Below, piece by piece: positions 15,851 through 26,501 of a stretch of 64,000 nt of DNA (position 1 is the first letter of the stretch; each line of letters starts with the position of its first letter). Both the position numbers and the translations under genes were made by a program. The notes below the pieces were generated by a model. The model searched no databases. It saw only the letters and a list, made by a program, of their open reading frames with translations, and had not been told where the DNA came from. Source of the DNA: an uncultured Clostridia bacterium (lineage in GTDB: Bacteria; Bacillota; Clostridia; UMGS1810); assembly GCA_934481345.1 (NCBI GenBank), contig CAKSPF010000001.1, positions 248,001 to 312,000 of the forward strand, in the 5' to 3' direction.

Positions 15851-18544
15851 TTACCTGATTACTATGATTTCTTTAATTGTCCTGTATCTGTTTCGTATTA
15901 TTACCTTAGAAGTTTTTGATACGTCAAAAGTATCTTTAAATGTTGATATATCGGCTGTATTTCCGGTGCTTAATTTAATGTTTCCGCGGTTATCCTCTTC
16001 TATCATTGTAAAACCGATAGTGCCGATATTTACCATCTGATCAATACAGCCCGGGTTATCAGCCTCCGGCGATGCGGAAATTGTCATGGTAACACCGCTT
16101 AAATCATAGGAATATCCGTATGAAAGTTCAAACATAACGTCATTTATATTTGTTGCATTCTGATAGTATTTTACACTGCCAAAATCCACAAGTGAACCAA
16201 CGCCGCCCGAAACGGTGCATACTTTGTTTTCGCTGTAATCATAGCAGGTATGATAACTTACGAGCTCTCCCCTTTGGTTAAGGTCGGGAGCAATAACATC
16301 CCCCTTGTCGGGCAAGGCTGCCGAAGCGTCATAATTTGCCGCAAGCGACACGCGAACCTGTGCGCCGCCCATATACCCGACAATCTGCCTTGCAGCCACA
16401 CCGTCTGCATTCAGGCCCGATGAAACCTGCTCAACTGCAAGCAAACCGGCAAAATAGTCGTCATATGCTTTGGCGGTGTCTTTATAAACAACTGCGACAT
16501 CCTCTGTTAATTTGCTGTCATCAAATTTATAGCACTTCACGTCCAAAGACATATCTGCAACAAGAATATCGTCAAAACCGCCTGTTTTAAAAGAATACTC
16601 GTCATAATTCTTATTTTTTATACATTCCTCAGTCGGAACCTGAATGATTTTTGTGCTTTTATCCGCCATATTGGCAAGACCGATACGTCTCATATTTGCA
16701 TTTCCGCTGTAATAAATCATATATTTGCTGTTTGATATATTATCATCCACCATTATACTTTCGGTAAGAGAATTTGCACGGTTTTCAGCTTCGGATACAT
16801 AGGCTGTGTCAATCTCTGTAATTCTGCCGTCTGCATCAAGTGTATATCTTATCAGCTGGTCGTTTATTTCTCCGCCGTTTACAAAATACTCATAAACAGC
16901 TTTGCTTTCTTTTCTGATTCCGTCAAGGCGTATTTTATCTGCCGCGTCAAACTCTGACAGCTTGCCTTCCGCACTGTAAACCTTGAATTTTACATCAGAA
17001 CCGAGTCCCGAACCGGAATCGGCATCCAAAAGGTAACCGACTGACATTTCATCTGCCGCACCCGTGCGTATATACGCAATTTCGGAATACGAGTTAAGAT
17101 ACAGCGTATATGTATGCCCTACGGTTATCTGATAACCGGTTTTTTTAAATTCATCGCTGTAATAATACTCTGTACCGTTCACCGTTACTCCCTTATCAAA
17201 GGAGGACTCAATCTTTCCGCTTATCTTGTCAAGACCGCATATGATTTCCATGTTGTTTTCTTCATCTGTTGCAGCGCTTATTAGAATCTCACCCGAAAGA
17301 AACGAAACGGCCTTTTTTTCACCGTCGGGTGTATAGATACTTAAATTTTCAAAATCATCAAGCTTATAGCTCTTACCGCTTAATTTATCATAAATTGTAT
17401 TGTCGCTGCTGTCGAAACGGCTTATATACATATCACGGTAATCCTTTACGACAGCATAATCATAGCTGCCGCTGCCGTTTGACTTCTGAAGCACTACATT
17501 TCCGTATACAAGACCGTTAAACAGCGCCGAAATATTTTTGTCGGCAAGAGCGCCGTTTTTAATAACCTTAACCGACTGAGCAAGCCGAACCCTCGAAACT
17601 CTGTTATTATTCTCATCATCCTTGGTTTTATAGTATTCCAAAACCAAATCACTGCTCATATTTTTTATAAGATTGCTGTCAATTTCGATTGAATTGTCAC
17701 TGTCGGCTGTTCTTACCGCGAAAAGCTTATTTTTTTCATTCGGCTTGTCATAGTAATATATCTCACAATACTTTCCGAGAAACTTTTCCGGCCTTTTAAC
17801 GTCACCGTTATAATAAATTTTTCCGTCCGCACACAGCTCGCCGACGCTGCATTCCTTACCGTCAAGCACGATACCGTTTACAGAACCGACAAAGCCCTCT
17901 GTGCTTTCGATACCGTAATATGTACTCAAAATATTCTCATCGGTTTTATCCGTGTACTCTGCGTTTCCGTTTTCAGTTACCGAGGTAATGCTGTAATACG
18001 GAGTGTTTGACGCATCAAACAAAAGCTTAATCAAGTCATCGGAGGTAACGTTTTCTCCTTTTACAGACCATTCAAGTCTGTTTGCAATAACGGCATATCC
18101 GGTCGGATAACCGCCCTTAATCTCCGCCGCCGCATTATATCCGAGAACCGTCTGAAGTATTTTATATGCTTCGACCGCTTTTATTGCACGGTTCGGCTCG
18201 AAATTTCCTCCTTTGGAAACATAGCCGTTCTGTGCAAAGGAATTAATAAGTTCGGAGCATGAATCATCTCTTTTTACATCGTCAAAGTATTCAGAATCCG
18301 CATTCGGAAACTCTGAAAGTTTTAAAAGCTTTGAAAGATAATAAACAAAATCCTTTCGGCTGATTTCCGAAGTGCTGTCGGTCAAATCAACACTTGTAAT
18401 CACTCCGAGATTTTGCAGAAATCCTCTTTCAAATTCGTATTGAATGTCCTTGCTCTCTGCGGCAAAGGATGAAAAAGGAATACCCGTCACTATCAAAGCC
18501 GCCGTAAGTATTGCAAGTATGTATTTTTTTACCAAAGCACTCAC
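15851..18544 (-). CDS. SLH-domain secreted protein (large)
   Basis: 897 residues by the GTG at 18544, which overlaps the preceding stop as GTGA. A TTG at 18535 (VKKYILAIL...) has better spacing to AGAGGTG and may be the real start. The signal peptide ends near SSFAAES. Residues about 33-155 carry SLH-type motifs (LQNLGVI, ISRKDFVYYLSKLL, YFDDV, NGYVSKGGNFEPNRAI), which anchor to the cell-wall polymer. The remaining 740 residues are beta-rich with no catalytic motif I recognise. It is coupled to a second SLH protein, so the two may form a surface complex presenting the enzymes of the array. Confidence 0.75.
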   Translation of the reverse strand: MSALVKKYILAILTAALIVTGIPFSSFAAESKDIQYEFERGFLQNLGVITSVDLTDSTSEISRKDFVYYLSKLLKLSEFPNADSEYFDDVKRDDSCSELINSFAQNGYVSKGGNFEPNRAIKAVEAYKILQTVLGYNAAAEIKGGYPTGYAVIANRLEWSVKGENVTSDDLIKLLFDASNTPYYSITSVTENGNAEYTDKTDENILSTYYGIESTEGFVGSVNGIVLDGKECSVGELCADGKIYYNGDVKRPEKFLGKYCEIYYYDKPNEKNKLFAVRTADSDNSIEIDSNLIKNMSSDLVLEYYKTKDDENNNRVSRVRLAQSVKVIKNGALADKNISALFNGLVYGNVVLQKSNGSGSYDYAVVKDYRDMYISRFDSSDNTIYDKLSGKSYKLDDFENLSIYTPDGEKKAVSFLSGEILISAATDEENNMEIICGLDKISGKIESSFDKGVTVNGTEYYYSDEFKKTGYQITVGHTYTLYLNSYSEIAYIRTGAADEMSVGYLLDADSGSGLGSDVKFKVYSAEGKLSEFDAADKIRLDGIRKESKAVYEYFVNGGEINDQLIRYTLDADGRITEIDTAYVSEAENRANSLTESIMVDDNISNSKYMIYYSGNANMRRIGLANMADKSTKIIQVPTEECIKNKNYDEYSFKTGGFDDILVADMSLDVKCYKFDDSKLTEDVAVVYKDTAKAYDDYFAGLLAVEQVSSGLNADGVAARQIVGYMGGAQVRVSLAANYDASAALPDKGDVIAPDLNQRGELVSYHTCYDYSENKVCTVSGGVGSLVDFGSVKYYQNATNINDVMFELSYGYSYDLSGVTMTISASPEADNPGCIDQMVNIGTIGFTMIEEDNRGNIKLSTGNTADISTFKDTFDVSKTSKVIIRNRYRTIKEIIVIR

Positions 18545-20133
18545 CTCTCTGTATATGAAATTATTCCGTAAACCATTTTTGCCGCTTCAGCCCTTGTTGC
18601 ATTGTTCATTGGGTTAAAAGCGCCGTTTTGGTCACCGTTTATAATGCCTGCCGCCGAAAGAGCGTGTACAGCCTCTTTTGCATATTCGGAAATAAAAGCT
18701 TCATCAATGAAATTCTTTGCATTTCCGCTGTTTACGGTTATGCCCTTTTTGTTTAACACATTATAGAGAATTACGGCCATATCCTGTCTTGTAACAGGCT
18801 GTCCGCTTCCGAACATATTAGCTGAAATACCGGATATTATACCGCTTAAATAAGCATTTTTTACATCCTGGTAAAACCAGTCGTTTTCGCTTATGTCATC
18901 CATTTTAAACTCGCCGGATATGTTTGCAAAGCCTGCTGTTTTCATGGCGATTTTTACAAATTCCTCTCTTGAAACCAAATCATACGGAGCAAACACACCC
19001 GGAGCCTTTCCGTTAATTACGGAACGTGCTGCCAGAGCTTCAACAGCGCCTTTTGCCCATTCGTATCCGTCAAGGTCATTAAAGCCTGCAGTCTGCGGAT
19101 TAGTAATTCCGCCGTTATTATTACCGCTTACGGCAGGTGCCGAAATGCCCGAAACCTTACCGCCCTTTGAAGAGGAACTGCCCGAACCGCCTCCGGTACT
19201 GCTGCCCGAATCGTTGTATGCGTTTATTATAGCCGTTTCCAGTGTTTTAATTGTGTAGTCATTGCCCACAAGCTTTCTGGCAACATCATCATTAACCTTA
19301 TCAACGCTTAAAGACAAATCTTTGCCGTATTTCTTTATAACGTCGCGCACATAACCGAATCCGTCAGCTTTTTTTACCGTTGTAAGAACCAGCGCTTCTT
19401 TAAAGTCTGAGTCAAATGACGACAGAGAAGCGTAATCCTTTTTAAGCTTACCGATAAGATAAGCCTGCGCCTCCGCATCCATGTATGAAGCCGTAAGCCG
19501 GCTTTGGGTTTCTTCATCGAAATCAAGACTTTCAAAACTGTCATACAAGTTGATTTTTCCGTCGCAAAGCGAAACAACAGCCGCGCATTTGTTAATCATT
19601 TTGTACGTTTTTTCATATCCGAGTTCCGAAGCCGATTTGTTTTCCGCTTTGTAAAGAATTGCCGTTTTCTGCACCGTGTCTTCGTTCAAAAGACTTATGT
19701 CAAGACCGAGCGCATATTTATTGGCAAGCACAAACGCAGCCGTGTCAGTTGCAGTGTCAATTTGCTCTCGTGCTGTTTTATTTTCGCTTTCTTTTATATA
19801 ATAAATTTCATTTTCTGTTTTTCCGCCGTTTTGCGAATATACTATAACGGGATAAATCCCGCTCTCTGCCTGCGTTTTGAAGCTTATGGCAAAATTACCG
19901 TCCTTGTCGGCAGAGGTTTCGTCATACGCGGCAAAGACATCAAGCGGATTTGTTCCGTCATAGTCCGAAAGCTTTTTGCCGCTTTTTAAAACGGTATATG
20001 TCAGCTTTTCGCCGGGCTGTGCCGTGTCGTTTACCGTTATGTTATTTTCACAGAACACAACATAGGTTTTCGCATATGCAAGCCCGGGTATCAAAAGACT
20101 GAAAGCCAGAAAAAAAGCAGTTATTCTTTTCAT
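18541..20133 (-). CDS. SLH-domain secreted protein (C-terminal anchor)
   Basis: 530 residues from the ATG at 20133 (MKRITAFFLAFSLL), preceded by GAGGGG; a frame from 20157 lacks that spacing. A signal peptide of about 20 residues is followed by beta-rich and helical regions. A Gly/Ser linker (about 325-345, GGGSGSSSSKGG) precedes three C-terminal SLH repeats (about 360-530; EWAKGAVEALAARSVING, WFYQDVKNAYLSGIISG, YAKEAVHALSAAGIING). Three repeats are the full set for wall attachment. It overlaps the stop of the upstream GH-A enzyme gene by a few bases (counting the longer frame) and is coupled to the next SLH gene. Confidence 0.82.
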   Translation of the reverse strand: MKRITAFFLAFSLLIPGLAYAKTYVVFCENNITVNDTAQPGEKLTYTVLKSGKKLSDYDGTNPLDVFAAYDETSADKDGNFAISFKTQAESGIYPVIVYSQNGGKTENEIYYIKESENKTAREQIDTATDTAAFVLANKYALGLDISLLNEDTVQKTAILYKAENKSASELGYEKTYKMINKCAAVVSLCDGKINLYDSFESLDFDEETQSRLTASYMDAEAQAYLIGKLKKDYASLSSFDSDFKEALVLTTVKKADGFGYVRDVIKKYGKDLSLSVDKVNDDVARKLVGNDYTIKTLETAIINAYNDSGSSTGGGSGSSSSKGGKVSGISAPAVSGNNNGGITNPQTAGFNDLDGYEWAKGAVEALAARSVINGKAPGVFAPYDLVSREEFVKIAMKTAGFANISGEFKMDDISENDWFYQDVKNAYLSGIISGISANMFGSGQPVTRQDMAVILYNVLNKKGITVNSGNAKNFIDEAFISEYAKEAVHALSAAGIINGDQNGAFNPMNNATRAEAAKMVYGIISYTER

Positions 20134-20143
20134 TTGCATCCCC

Positions 20144-22417
20144 TCATTCAATAACAAGATTTTTGCCGAGCGGTGTTATATCGGACAACGAATCGAGCAT
20201 AAATACCTTTACCGTGTCAAATTCCGCCTTAATCGGCTCTGCTTTAAGATTGTATTCATATAATCCTAAATTAAAGGTCATATCGTTTTTATTAATGACG
20301 TCAACCTTTGTTACCGCATTATTTTTGTAGTATGCCGCCAATATTTTAAAGTCGGTTACATTCGGATTAATAAGTTCGGATTTTATTACAACCGATTCTG
20401 CGGATATGAAATCCAAAAGCTCCGAAATTTCCGTGCTGTTTTCATTTGTCGCAATAACGGAGGCCTTCATCAAAACATACGGCTTAAACGAAACGGCATA
20501 TATTCCCGAAAAAGACTTATTTCCGAGATACAAAATGTATTGTTTGTCCCTATCCGGGGTTTTGAATGAAAACTCAAAATTCTTTTCATTTCCGAGCTGT
20601 TTTTGCTCAATATAAACAATTTTTCCGTTTTCGCTTAAAACCTTTACGGTTATAAACTCTCCTGCCACAGAGCCTGTAAGATTGCCGTAAACAACGGTTT
20701 TTTCACCGTCCGGGTACATATGAATATTATCTCCGTAATCAAAAACCGCATAAACGGTTTTGTGCGATACGTCTATGCTATAATACCCGTCGGAAACGTC
20801 AAAGTGAATTTTGTTTCCGTACAAATCGTAAAAGGTAACGGTCTTTGCCTGCGGTTCCGCTGCAAGGCGATATGTAATGCTGTCCTCTGTTTCCTCGCCT
20901 TGTTTGAAATTTCTGAACAGCGCTTTAACCTCACGGGTATTTTCGGCATTTTTAAAACTCGCAATGCATACTCCGTTTTCGTCCTCGGAATATTCCGTAC
21001 AAAATTCACTGTAATCCTCATGCAAAAGACTGTTCATATTTGCCACGGCTATAAGTGCCGCCTTTGCCGCATACGGCACATCATAATTATGTGCGCGGGT
21101 GATGCCGAAGGTTCTTTCGGAATCCGATACGGCAAGCGGTTCTTCTGCAAAAGCGTACATGTAGTATTTACTGCCGGAATCATTTGCGCTTATTGTAAGG
21201 TAATATCTGACAAGTCTTGACGCCTGCATTTCCTGCGACGAAAATCCGCTTTCATCATCTGCACCGTTATTGTATGCCTGATGGGAGCCAAACTCCGTGT
21301 AATAAATTTCTTTGTCGGCGGCATTGTATTTGCCAAGTTCCGCCTTTATGTTTGCAAATCTGGTAACGGCTCTTGTGTATACCGATTCATACTGATGAAT
21401 TGAAATAATATCAAAATATTTATATGTATCGCATTTGCCGTCACCGTCAAGATCTGCATTTAAGAACTCATACAGCCAGCTTGTGTATGACGCAAGCGCC
21501 GGAGCCGCAATTTTAATATTTGCAAATTCGGAATTTGAACGAACTTTCTCATATACTGCCTTTACAAGCTTTGCATAGTCCGCCGGCGAAACACTGCCGG
21601 GATTAAAATTTTCCAAGTCCGGTTCGTTCCATACTTCTATTGCCTCAATGCTGTCTTTGTTGATAAGAAGCATCTGATAAACGTATTCGGCAAATGCCGC
21701 CCGCTGTTCATTCGTTGAAGGCATGTGACTGTCTGTCTGCATGCCGTGCAGTTTATTGCCGAGAGAGCATATAACAAAAGCCTTTGACAAGTTATTATCT
21801 ATTGCGTCATAAAGAGCTGTATATCTTTGCGGCTCGGTAAAGCTGCCTTTTTGCTTTTCAAATTCCGCCCAGCGGTAACTGTCCCTTACTGACGAAAAAC
21901 CGGCTTTTTTGAGTATAGGTACGGCAGTATACGGAAGTCTGTCTGCGCTCCAGCTGACATGAAAGCATGATGCCAGTTTCGGATTACCGCCATTTTGCGA
22001 GGCATCAACGCATACAGAAAAAGGAACCGTCTTATCTGCCTCAATGCTGCCGTCATCAGATGTAATCCTGATATTAAGTTCATATACGTTGTACTTTGCA
22101 ACATCTGCTGCCGAAACCGTATCCGTGTATTCGGACAAAGCTCCTATTGTAACTTCTTTGTTTTTTTGCATATATACCGTATCGGTATTTTTTTCGGAAA
22201 TATCCGTAACCGTATATACAATATGTGCATTTACATCGGAGCCGGTATTATTCTTAAATGACACGCTGAAGCTTTTGTCTGAGCCGTCAAAAAAGATATT
22301 TCCCGGCATTCCTGACGATACATTCAAAATTTCTATCTCGCCCGAAGCCATGGCCGGCACAATAATAAAACACAGCAAAATGCTTGCAATCAGTGTTAAA
22401 ACTGCTGTTTTCTTCAC
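20144..22417 (-). CDS. Secreted clan GH-A-like glycoside hydrolase
   Basis: 757 residues starting at GTG (GTGA overlap with the previous stop, GGAGG at six bases). The signal peptide ends near AMASG. Residues 26-135 form a beta-sandwich that recurs in the 1113-residue enzyme of this array. A TIM-barrel part follows, with the acid/base candidate Glu265 in EVWNEPD and nucleophile candidate Glu375 in YYTEFG, the arrangement of GH39/GH5-like clan A enzymes. A DLDGDGKCD loop near 322-330 looks calcium-binding. The C-terminal domain ends VKVFMLDS, shared with other secreted proteins here. It probably cuts the polymer outside the cell; the family number is uncertain. Confidence 0.75.
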   Translation of the reverse strand: MKKTAVLTLIASILLCFIIVPAMASGEIEILNVSSGMPGNIFFDGSDKSFSVSFKNNTGSDVNAHIVYTVTDISEKNTDTVYMQKNKEVTIGALSEYTDTVSAADVAKYNVYELNIRITSDDGSIEADKTVPFSVCVDASQNGGNPKLASCFHVSWSADRLPYTAVPILKKAGFSSVRDSYRWAEFEKQKGSFTEPQRYTALYDAIDNNLSKAFVICSLGNKLHGMQTDSHMPSTNEQRAAFAEYVYQMLLINKDSIEAIEVWNEPDLENFNPGSVSPADYAKLVKAVYEKVRSNSEFANIKIAAPALASYTSWLYEFLNADLDGDGKCDTYKYFDIISIHQYESVYTRAVTRFANIKAELGKYNAADKEIYYTEFGSHQAYNNGADDESGFSSQEMQASRLVRYYLTISANDSGSKYYMYAFAEEPLAVSDSERTFGITRAHNYDVPYAAKAALIAVANMNSLLHEDYSEFCTEYSEDENGVCIASFKNAENTREVKALFRNFKQGEETEDSITYRLAAEPQAKTVTFYDLYGNKIHFDVSDGYYSIDVSHKTVYAVFDYGDNIHMYPDGEKTVVYGNLTGSVAGEFITVKVLSENGKIVYIEQKQLGNEKNFEFSFKTPDRDKQYILYLGNKSFSGIYAVSFKPYVLMKASVIATNENSTEISELLDFISAESVVIKSELINPNVTDFKILAAYYKNNAVTKVDVINKNDMTFNLGLYEYNLKAEPIKAEFDTVKVFMLDSLSDITPLGKNLVIE

Positions 22418-24405
22418 TTGGCACCTCCAACGGTTACTTTGTCAATTACAGGCAATCCGGTATCTTTGTCCCACAAAAACATATTCAGTCTGTCAAATGT
22501 TATATCGGCAGGAATAATGATTTCCTTTTTATATAAATTCTTTCCGAATTTATCAAGCGAAACATTTTCGGCATATAAATCTTTAAGTTCGCCATCGTCT
22601 ACGGCAGTATACGCAAGCACAGCGTCTATTGAGCCGTTGATTCCCGATTTTGCATAATCCACGGTAAGATATACCGAATCACCGGGGTTTGCGCTTTTGA
22701 CAGCATTGCCGTCCGCATCGGCAATGTACATATCAAATACCGTGACAAAGCTTTTTCCCGTTGCAAATCCAAGCACATAGTCCTCGTCCATTTCCTGCTG
22801 CCACTCATTTTGCATAGCTTTTTTAACAGTAAGTGTATATCTGCTGTTTTCTGTCAGATAACCCAAAACAGGCTTTATATACAAAATATTTTTGTTTCTT
22901 GAGAGAGTGCACTCTGTGTCAACTCTTTCATCCTCGGTCGCATTATACAGTTCTATGCAGGTATCGTCCGCAAAGTTGAGCGCATCCGAAAATTCAAGCG
23001 CTATTTTATCTGTAATAGTGGAAACATTTGCGGTATCTGTGCTTTCCGTCCCGTCAAAATCAAAAAACGAAGCTGTTTTTACATAATTCGGATGTTTATA
23101 TATAACAAAATTATCTAAAAGCACATTTCCCTCAGGAGTTGTAACGGTTACCGCAGAAACGGAATTACCGTCAAAACCGCTTACACCGTCCGTAATTTCC
23201 GAGCTATCGCCGTCAACTCCGATAGAAGCCTGCGCTTTATCAATATCCAGCATTACTCTGTAGTGCTGCCATTTTCCGACGGCATATCCCATTTTTTGAG
23301 TGCTTTTCCTGTCGTATATATCTATTTCTCTGTCACCGCTCAAACCTTTGATATTGCCGTCTTTAAGCTTATAAACATTGTTTGCCGACGTACCGCCCGT
23401 AAGAAATCCTATGCCAAAATCGGATTCGCCGACGTTCGCATCAAATTCCACAACTATTCTGCCCTGTGATACAGGTGATTTTAAAGCTGCCATTGCCGAG
23501 GACTCCAGGCTGACATACTTATTTCCGTCTGTTTCCTCTACTTTTGCTTCATTTGTTATATCACCGCCCGAAAGGTCTTTAAGTCCGGACGGAGCAGCAC
23601 CAATCACGTCGTTTTCAAAATTATCTTTAAAGTAAACGGTCTTTCCGTTGTCGTCATCAAGCGGCACTACGGAATATACATGAAAATTATCAAAGCATAT
23701 CTGCGCTTTGCCTCTGTAGCTACAAAGTCCTGCTCTCGGAAGTGCGCTCGGCATAAAGTTCATCGGAACAGGCTTGCATTTGATGCCGTCTACCGTTATG
23801 ATTACCGCAGAGTTATCTATATCTGCCTCCACATTAAAGTGACTCCATGTCTTATCTGCAATAGTAATTTTTGAGCCGTTATCTTCCCTGAGTACAGCCG
23901 CCGCTCCGAGCGCACCGTTTGCAGTGACAGTGCCGTCTCCTTTAATTGTTATAAACCATGCCGTTTTTCCGGCCTTCCAGTTTGTATCCAGAAGTCCGAG
24001 GGTAAAATAATCAGCAGTTTTGGTAAAATCAACCTTTGTGTCAAACTCGATATATAAGGTACCCTTGGAAACGGTGTTTTTAAACACACCGTTAAAGCGC
24101 AAATCCGCCGAATCCCCCGCCTTGATATATCTGTTTCCGAGAAGCTCTTTGTCATCGTCATCTGTTGTGGTTCTGAGTTCAGCCGCTATGATCGGGCAGG
24201 CTACAGCCGGATTATCGGCGCTTACAAGAGATTTCGGGGCTGTGCCGTCAGCCCCGGTTTCATTTTCAAAATCCGTTTTAAAATATGTAACGTATTCAAA
24301 TGGTGTTGGCGATTCATAACGAAAAAGCGTCACTTCTTCTGCGAATGCCTGAACGCTTAGTGACAGCACCGCAATCATTGCTAATATAATCCTTATCTTT
24401 TTCAT
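22414..24405 (-). CDS. Secreted LamG-like/Ig-like protein, no catalytic domain seen
   Basis: 663 residues from the ATG at 24405 (GGAGG five bases upstream; the longer frame from 24417 lacks an RBS). Signal peptide about 1-23. Two related concanavalin/LamG-like beta-sandwiches (about 30-255 and 262-440; each has a GTLYIEFDTKV- or GRIVVEFDANV-type strand and a SHFNVEADID- or QHYRVMLDID-type strand). Then a Big_5-type Ig domain (about 455-550, with ALEFSDALNF and YTLTVKK) and a C-terminal domain ending LNMFLWDKD. It is a paralog of the next gene upstream. A polysaccharide-binding or scaffolding role is likely; no active site is visible. Confidence 0.7.
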   Translation of the reverse strand: MKKIRIILAMIAVLSLSVQAFAEEVTLFRYESPTPFEYVTYFKTDFENETGADGTAPKSLVSADNPAVACPIIAAELRTTTDDDDKELLGNRYIKAGDSADLRFNGVFKNTVSKGTLYIEFDTKVDFTKTADYFTLGLLDTNWKAGKTAWFITIKGDGTVTANGALGAAAVLREDNGSKITIADKTWSHFNVEADIDNSAVIITVDGIKCKPVPMNFMPSALPRAGLCSYRGKAQICFDNFHVYSVVPLDDDNGKTVYFKDNFENDVIGAAPSGLKDLSGGDITNEAKVEETDGNKYVSLESSAMAALKSPVSQGRIVVEFDANVGESDFGIGFLTGGTSANNVYKLKDGNIKGLSGDREIDIYDRKSTQKMGYAVGKWQHYRVMLDIDKAQASIGVDGDSSEITDGVSGFDGNSVSAVTVTTPEGNVLLDNFVIYKHPNYVKTASFFDFDGTESTDTANVSTITDKIALEFSDALNFADDTCIELYNATEDERVDTECTLSRNKNILYIKPVLGYLTENSRYTLTVKKAMQNEWQQEMDEDYVLGFATGKSFVTVFDMYIADADGNAVKSANPGDSVYLTVDYAKSGINGSIDAVLAYTAVDDGELKDLYAENVSLDKFGKNLYKKEIIIPADITFDRLNMFLWDKDTGLPVIDKVTVGGAK

Positions 24406-24429
24406 TGTAACCTCCAAAATATTTTTTCA

Positions 24430-26442
24430 TTACTGAACAATAAAATCAGACGCATTGTCAAACGGGACCATATCTGCATCCCATGCAAAGGCTTTAACCG
24501 TTTTGATTTCAGCGTCATCGCTGAATGTGTATGTTACCGGAACTGCCTTTTTGACATAATCAAGATTTGAAACGGCAATTGTTTTTTCAACTGCGTCCAC
24601 AAGGTTTCCGGCTTCATCATATGCCGCAATATAGCTGTATATTGTCTTGTTTTCAAGAGAAGGCTGTGCATTTACCACAGCTCTTGCCGTCTTGCCGTCA
24701 AGTGTAAGCATAACCGGTGTTGCCGAAAATTCGGAAGCTTTGTATGTAAAGCGGTACGACTTAAGTCCGAGCGCTGTGCCGTCCGCAAATTTTACATTAT
24801 CGGAAAGTACAATGTCATATTCTCCGTCCGCATTAAGCCCCGTAACGTCTGCCAAAAGCTTGTTGCCGCTTACGTTAACTGCTGTAACCGTTCCGCCGGA
24901 AACCGTTACGTCGCTTGCCGAAACTGTACCTATGGCATTTTTGAATTCAACAATAATTTTACCTTTTGCACTTGCAACTGCCTTTATATCCAAATTATCC
25001 TCGTATGTAATGCGGAGATTGTCGATATATGCATTATGATCCTTTGCGCCTTCATAGGATATTTGAGATAAACAGTAAGCAAAACCTATGCTTGTTATCG
25101 GTGCGGACACTATATACGGTACATTGACCGGGTTTGATTTCACGCCGTCAACAGTTGCGGTAACATCGCCTGTTTCGGCATTGATTTCCAAAATAACATG
25201 TGTCCATTTATTTTTTACATATGTAATACTTGTATCGGTACCCTCTGCCGTAAAGCAAACTTCTGTACTGTCTGTCGCAGAATCAAACCATTTATTTGAT
25301 ATTGTTCCCGCGGTTTCTGCCACAAATTTTCCGGTTGCTCTCTGGAAAGCAAAAGGATATCTGCCGCCTATTCCTCCGCCGTTGGCATTTGAACCAAAGC
25401 CTACTCCGAGTCCGCCGTTTGCAGTAAGAGCGTCAAATTCTATTTTATATATACCTTTTGCACCGTTATTGAGAACAGTATTATATCTGTTGTATGTACC
25501 GCTGCCTATATCATATACCTTGCTGCCGAGAGTATATGCACCGTTATAGATGTTATTTCCGTCACCAAGAGTTACGTCAGCTGTATTCACAATTTTTGCA
25601 CTTTGCCGGTTTACACCGCTTCCCGTCGGTCCTACATAAGTAAGTGCGTCAGTTCCGTTTTCAAAGCTGTAGTCGGCATAAACCGTTCTTTGTATCTGTG
25701 AGCCTGTTGTAATCATAAAATTATCAATAGCAAAGTTTGTAGCCATCGGGGTATATGTCATAAAGCCCTTCAGGGTATCTCCTTTGCAGTCAAGTGTTTG
25801 TGTATATGATGTACCGTTAAGTGTAAGCGTTGATGTCTTTTTATCCAAATCAACCGTTATGCTGTAATGATTCCATTCACCGGCAGTAAATAATTTTTTA
25901 GAAACATAGGCAGTGCTGCCGTTTGCGCCGACACCGATATATCCTGTGGCAGCATTTGCACCGAAAAACCAATAGTTAGCGCTTGCACCGGCAAATCCGA
26001 GGTTTGCAAATTCACCTGTCACGATAGCGTCATCATATACTGCAGCGTCAAAATCTATATTTACAATTCCGGACGAAACCGGCGCTGTGAATTCATCGCC
26101 GAATCTGGTATCGCCTGTTTTCACATCTCCGTCCCTTTCGGATACACCCACGAGCATATATTTATTTCCGAGCCTTGACGGGTCTGAAGATGTTGCGTCC
26201 TTTGCAACTATTGTCATAGCCGCAGTGCAGGGAAGATATGTCTTAGTGTTGCCATGATCATACAGCTTAAAGGTTGCAGGCGCTTTGCCGTCCTCTGCTG
26301 TTTCCGCCTCAAAATCATTGGCATAAATAACCGTTCCGTTGCTTATAATCTCCGTTGATGCGGCAAGCACCGTCATACCTGCAAAACAGCTTGCAAAAAC
26401 CGATGCCGCCATTAAATACGATATACATTTTTTAAATTTCAT
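24430..26442 (-). CDS. Secreted LamG-like/Ig-like protein, paralog
   Basis: 670 residues, ATG with CAGGAGG upstream. Signal peptide about 1-28. Same plan as its neighbour: two LamG-like sandwiches (about 35-245 and 255-480; strands GIVNIDFDAAV, WNHYSITVDLD, GIYKIEFDALT and WTHVILEINAE mark the repeats), an Ig-like domain (about 485-575), and the C-terminal domain ending VKAFAWDAD. The two genes are 12 bases apart and probably arose by tandem duplication. No catalytic residues are recognisable. It is expected to act at the surface in substrate binding. Confidence 0.7.
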   Translation of the reverse strand: MKFKKCISYLMAASVFASCFAGMTVLAASTEIISNGTVIYANDFEAETAEDGKAPATFKLYDHGNTKTYLPCTAAMTIVAKDATSSDPSRLGNKYMLVGVSERDGDVKTGDTRFGDEFTAPVSSGIVNIDFDAAVYDDAIVTGEFANLGFAGASANYWFFGANAATGYIGVGANGSTAYVSKKLFTAGEWNHYSITVDLDKKTSTLTLNGTSYTQTLDCKGDTLKGFMTYTPMATNFAIDNFMITTGSQIQRTVYADYSFENGTDALTYVGPTGSGVNRQSAKIVNTADVTLGDGNNIYNGAYTLGSKVYDIGSGTYNRYNTVLNNGAKGIYKIEFDALTANGGLGVGFGSNANGGGIGGRYPFAFQRATGKFVAETAGTISNKWFDSATDSTEVCFTAEGTDTSITYVKNKWTHVILEINAETGDVTATVDGVKSNPVNVPYIVSAPITSIGFAYCLSQISYEGAKDHNAYIDNLRITYEDNLDIKAVASAKGKIIVEFKNAIGTVSASDVTVSGGTVTAVNVSGNKLLADVTGLNADGEYDIVLSDNVKFADGTALGLKSYRFTYKASEFSATPVMLTLDGKTARAVVNAQPSLENKTIYSYIAAYDEAGNLVDAVEKTIAVSNLDYVKKAVPVTYTFSDDAEIKTVKAFAWDADMVPFDNASDFIVQ

Positions 26443-26501
26443 AATTCTTTCCTCCTGAAAATTTTATGTAAATTTTTATTACATACATATCTTACAAAAA
26501 T

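Noticed and set aside
14966..15919. 317-codon plus-strand frame
   Set aside because: Antisense shadow of the GH78-like gene and the terminator; no family motif and no RBS.
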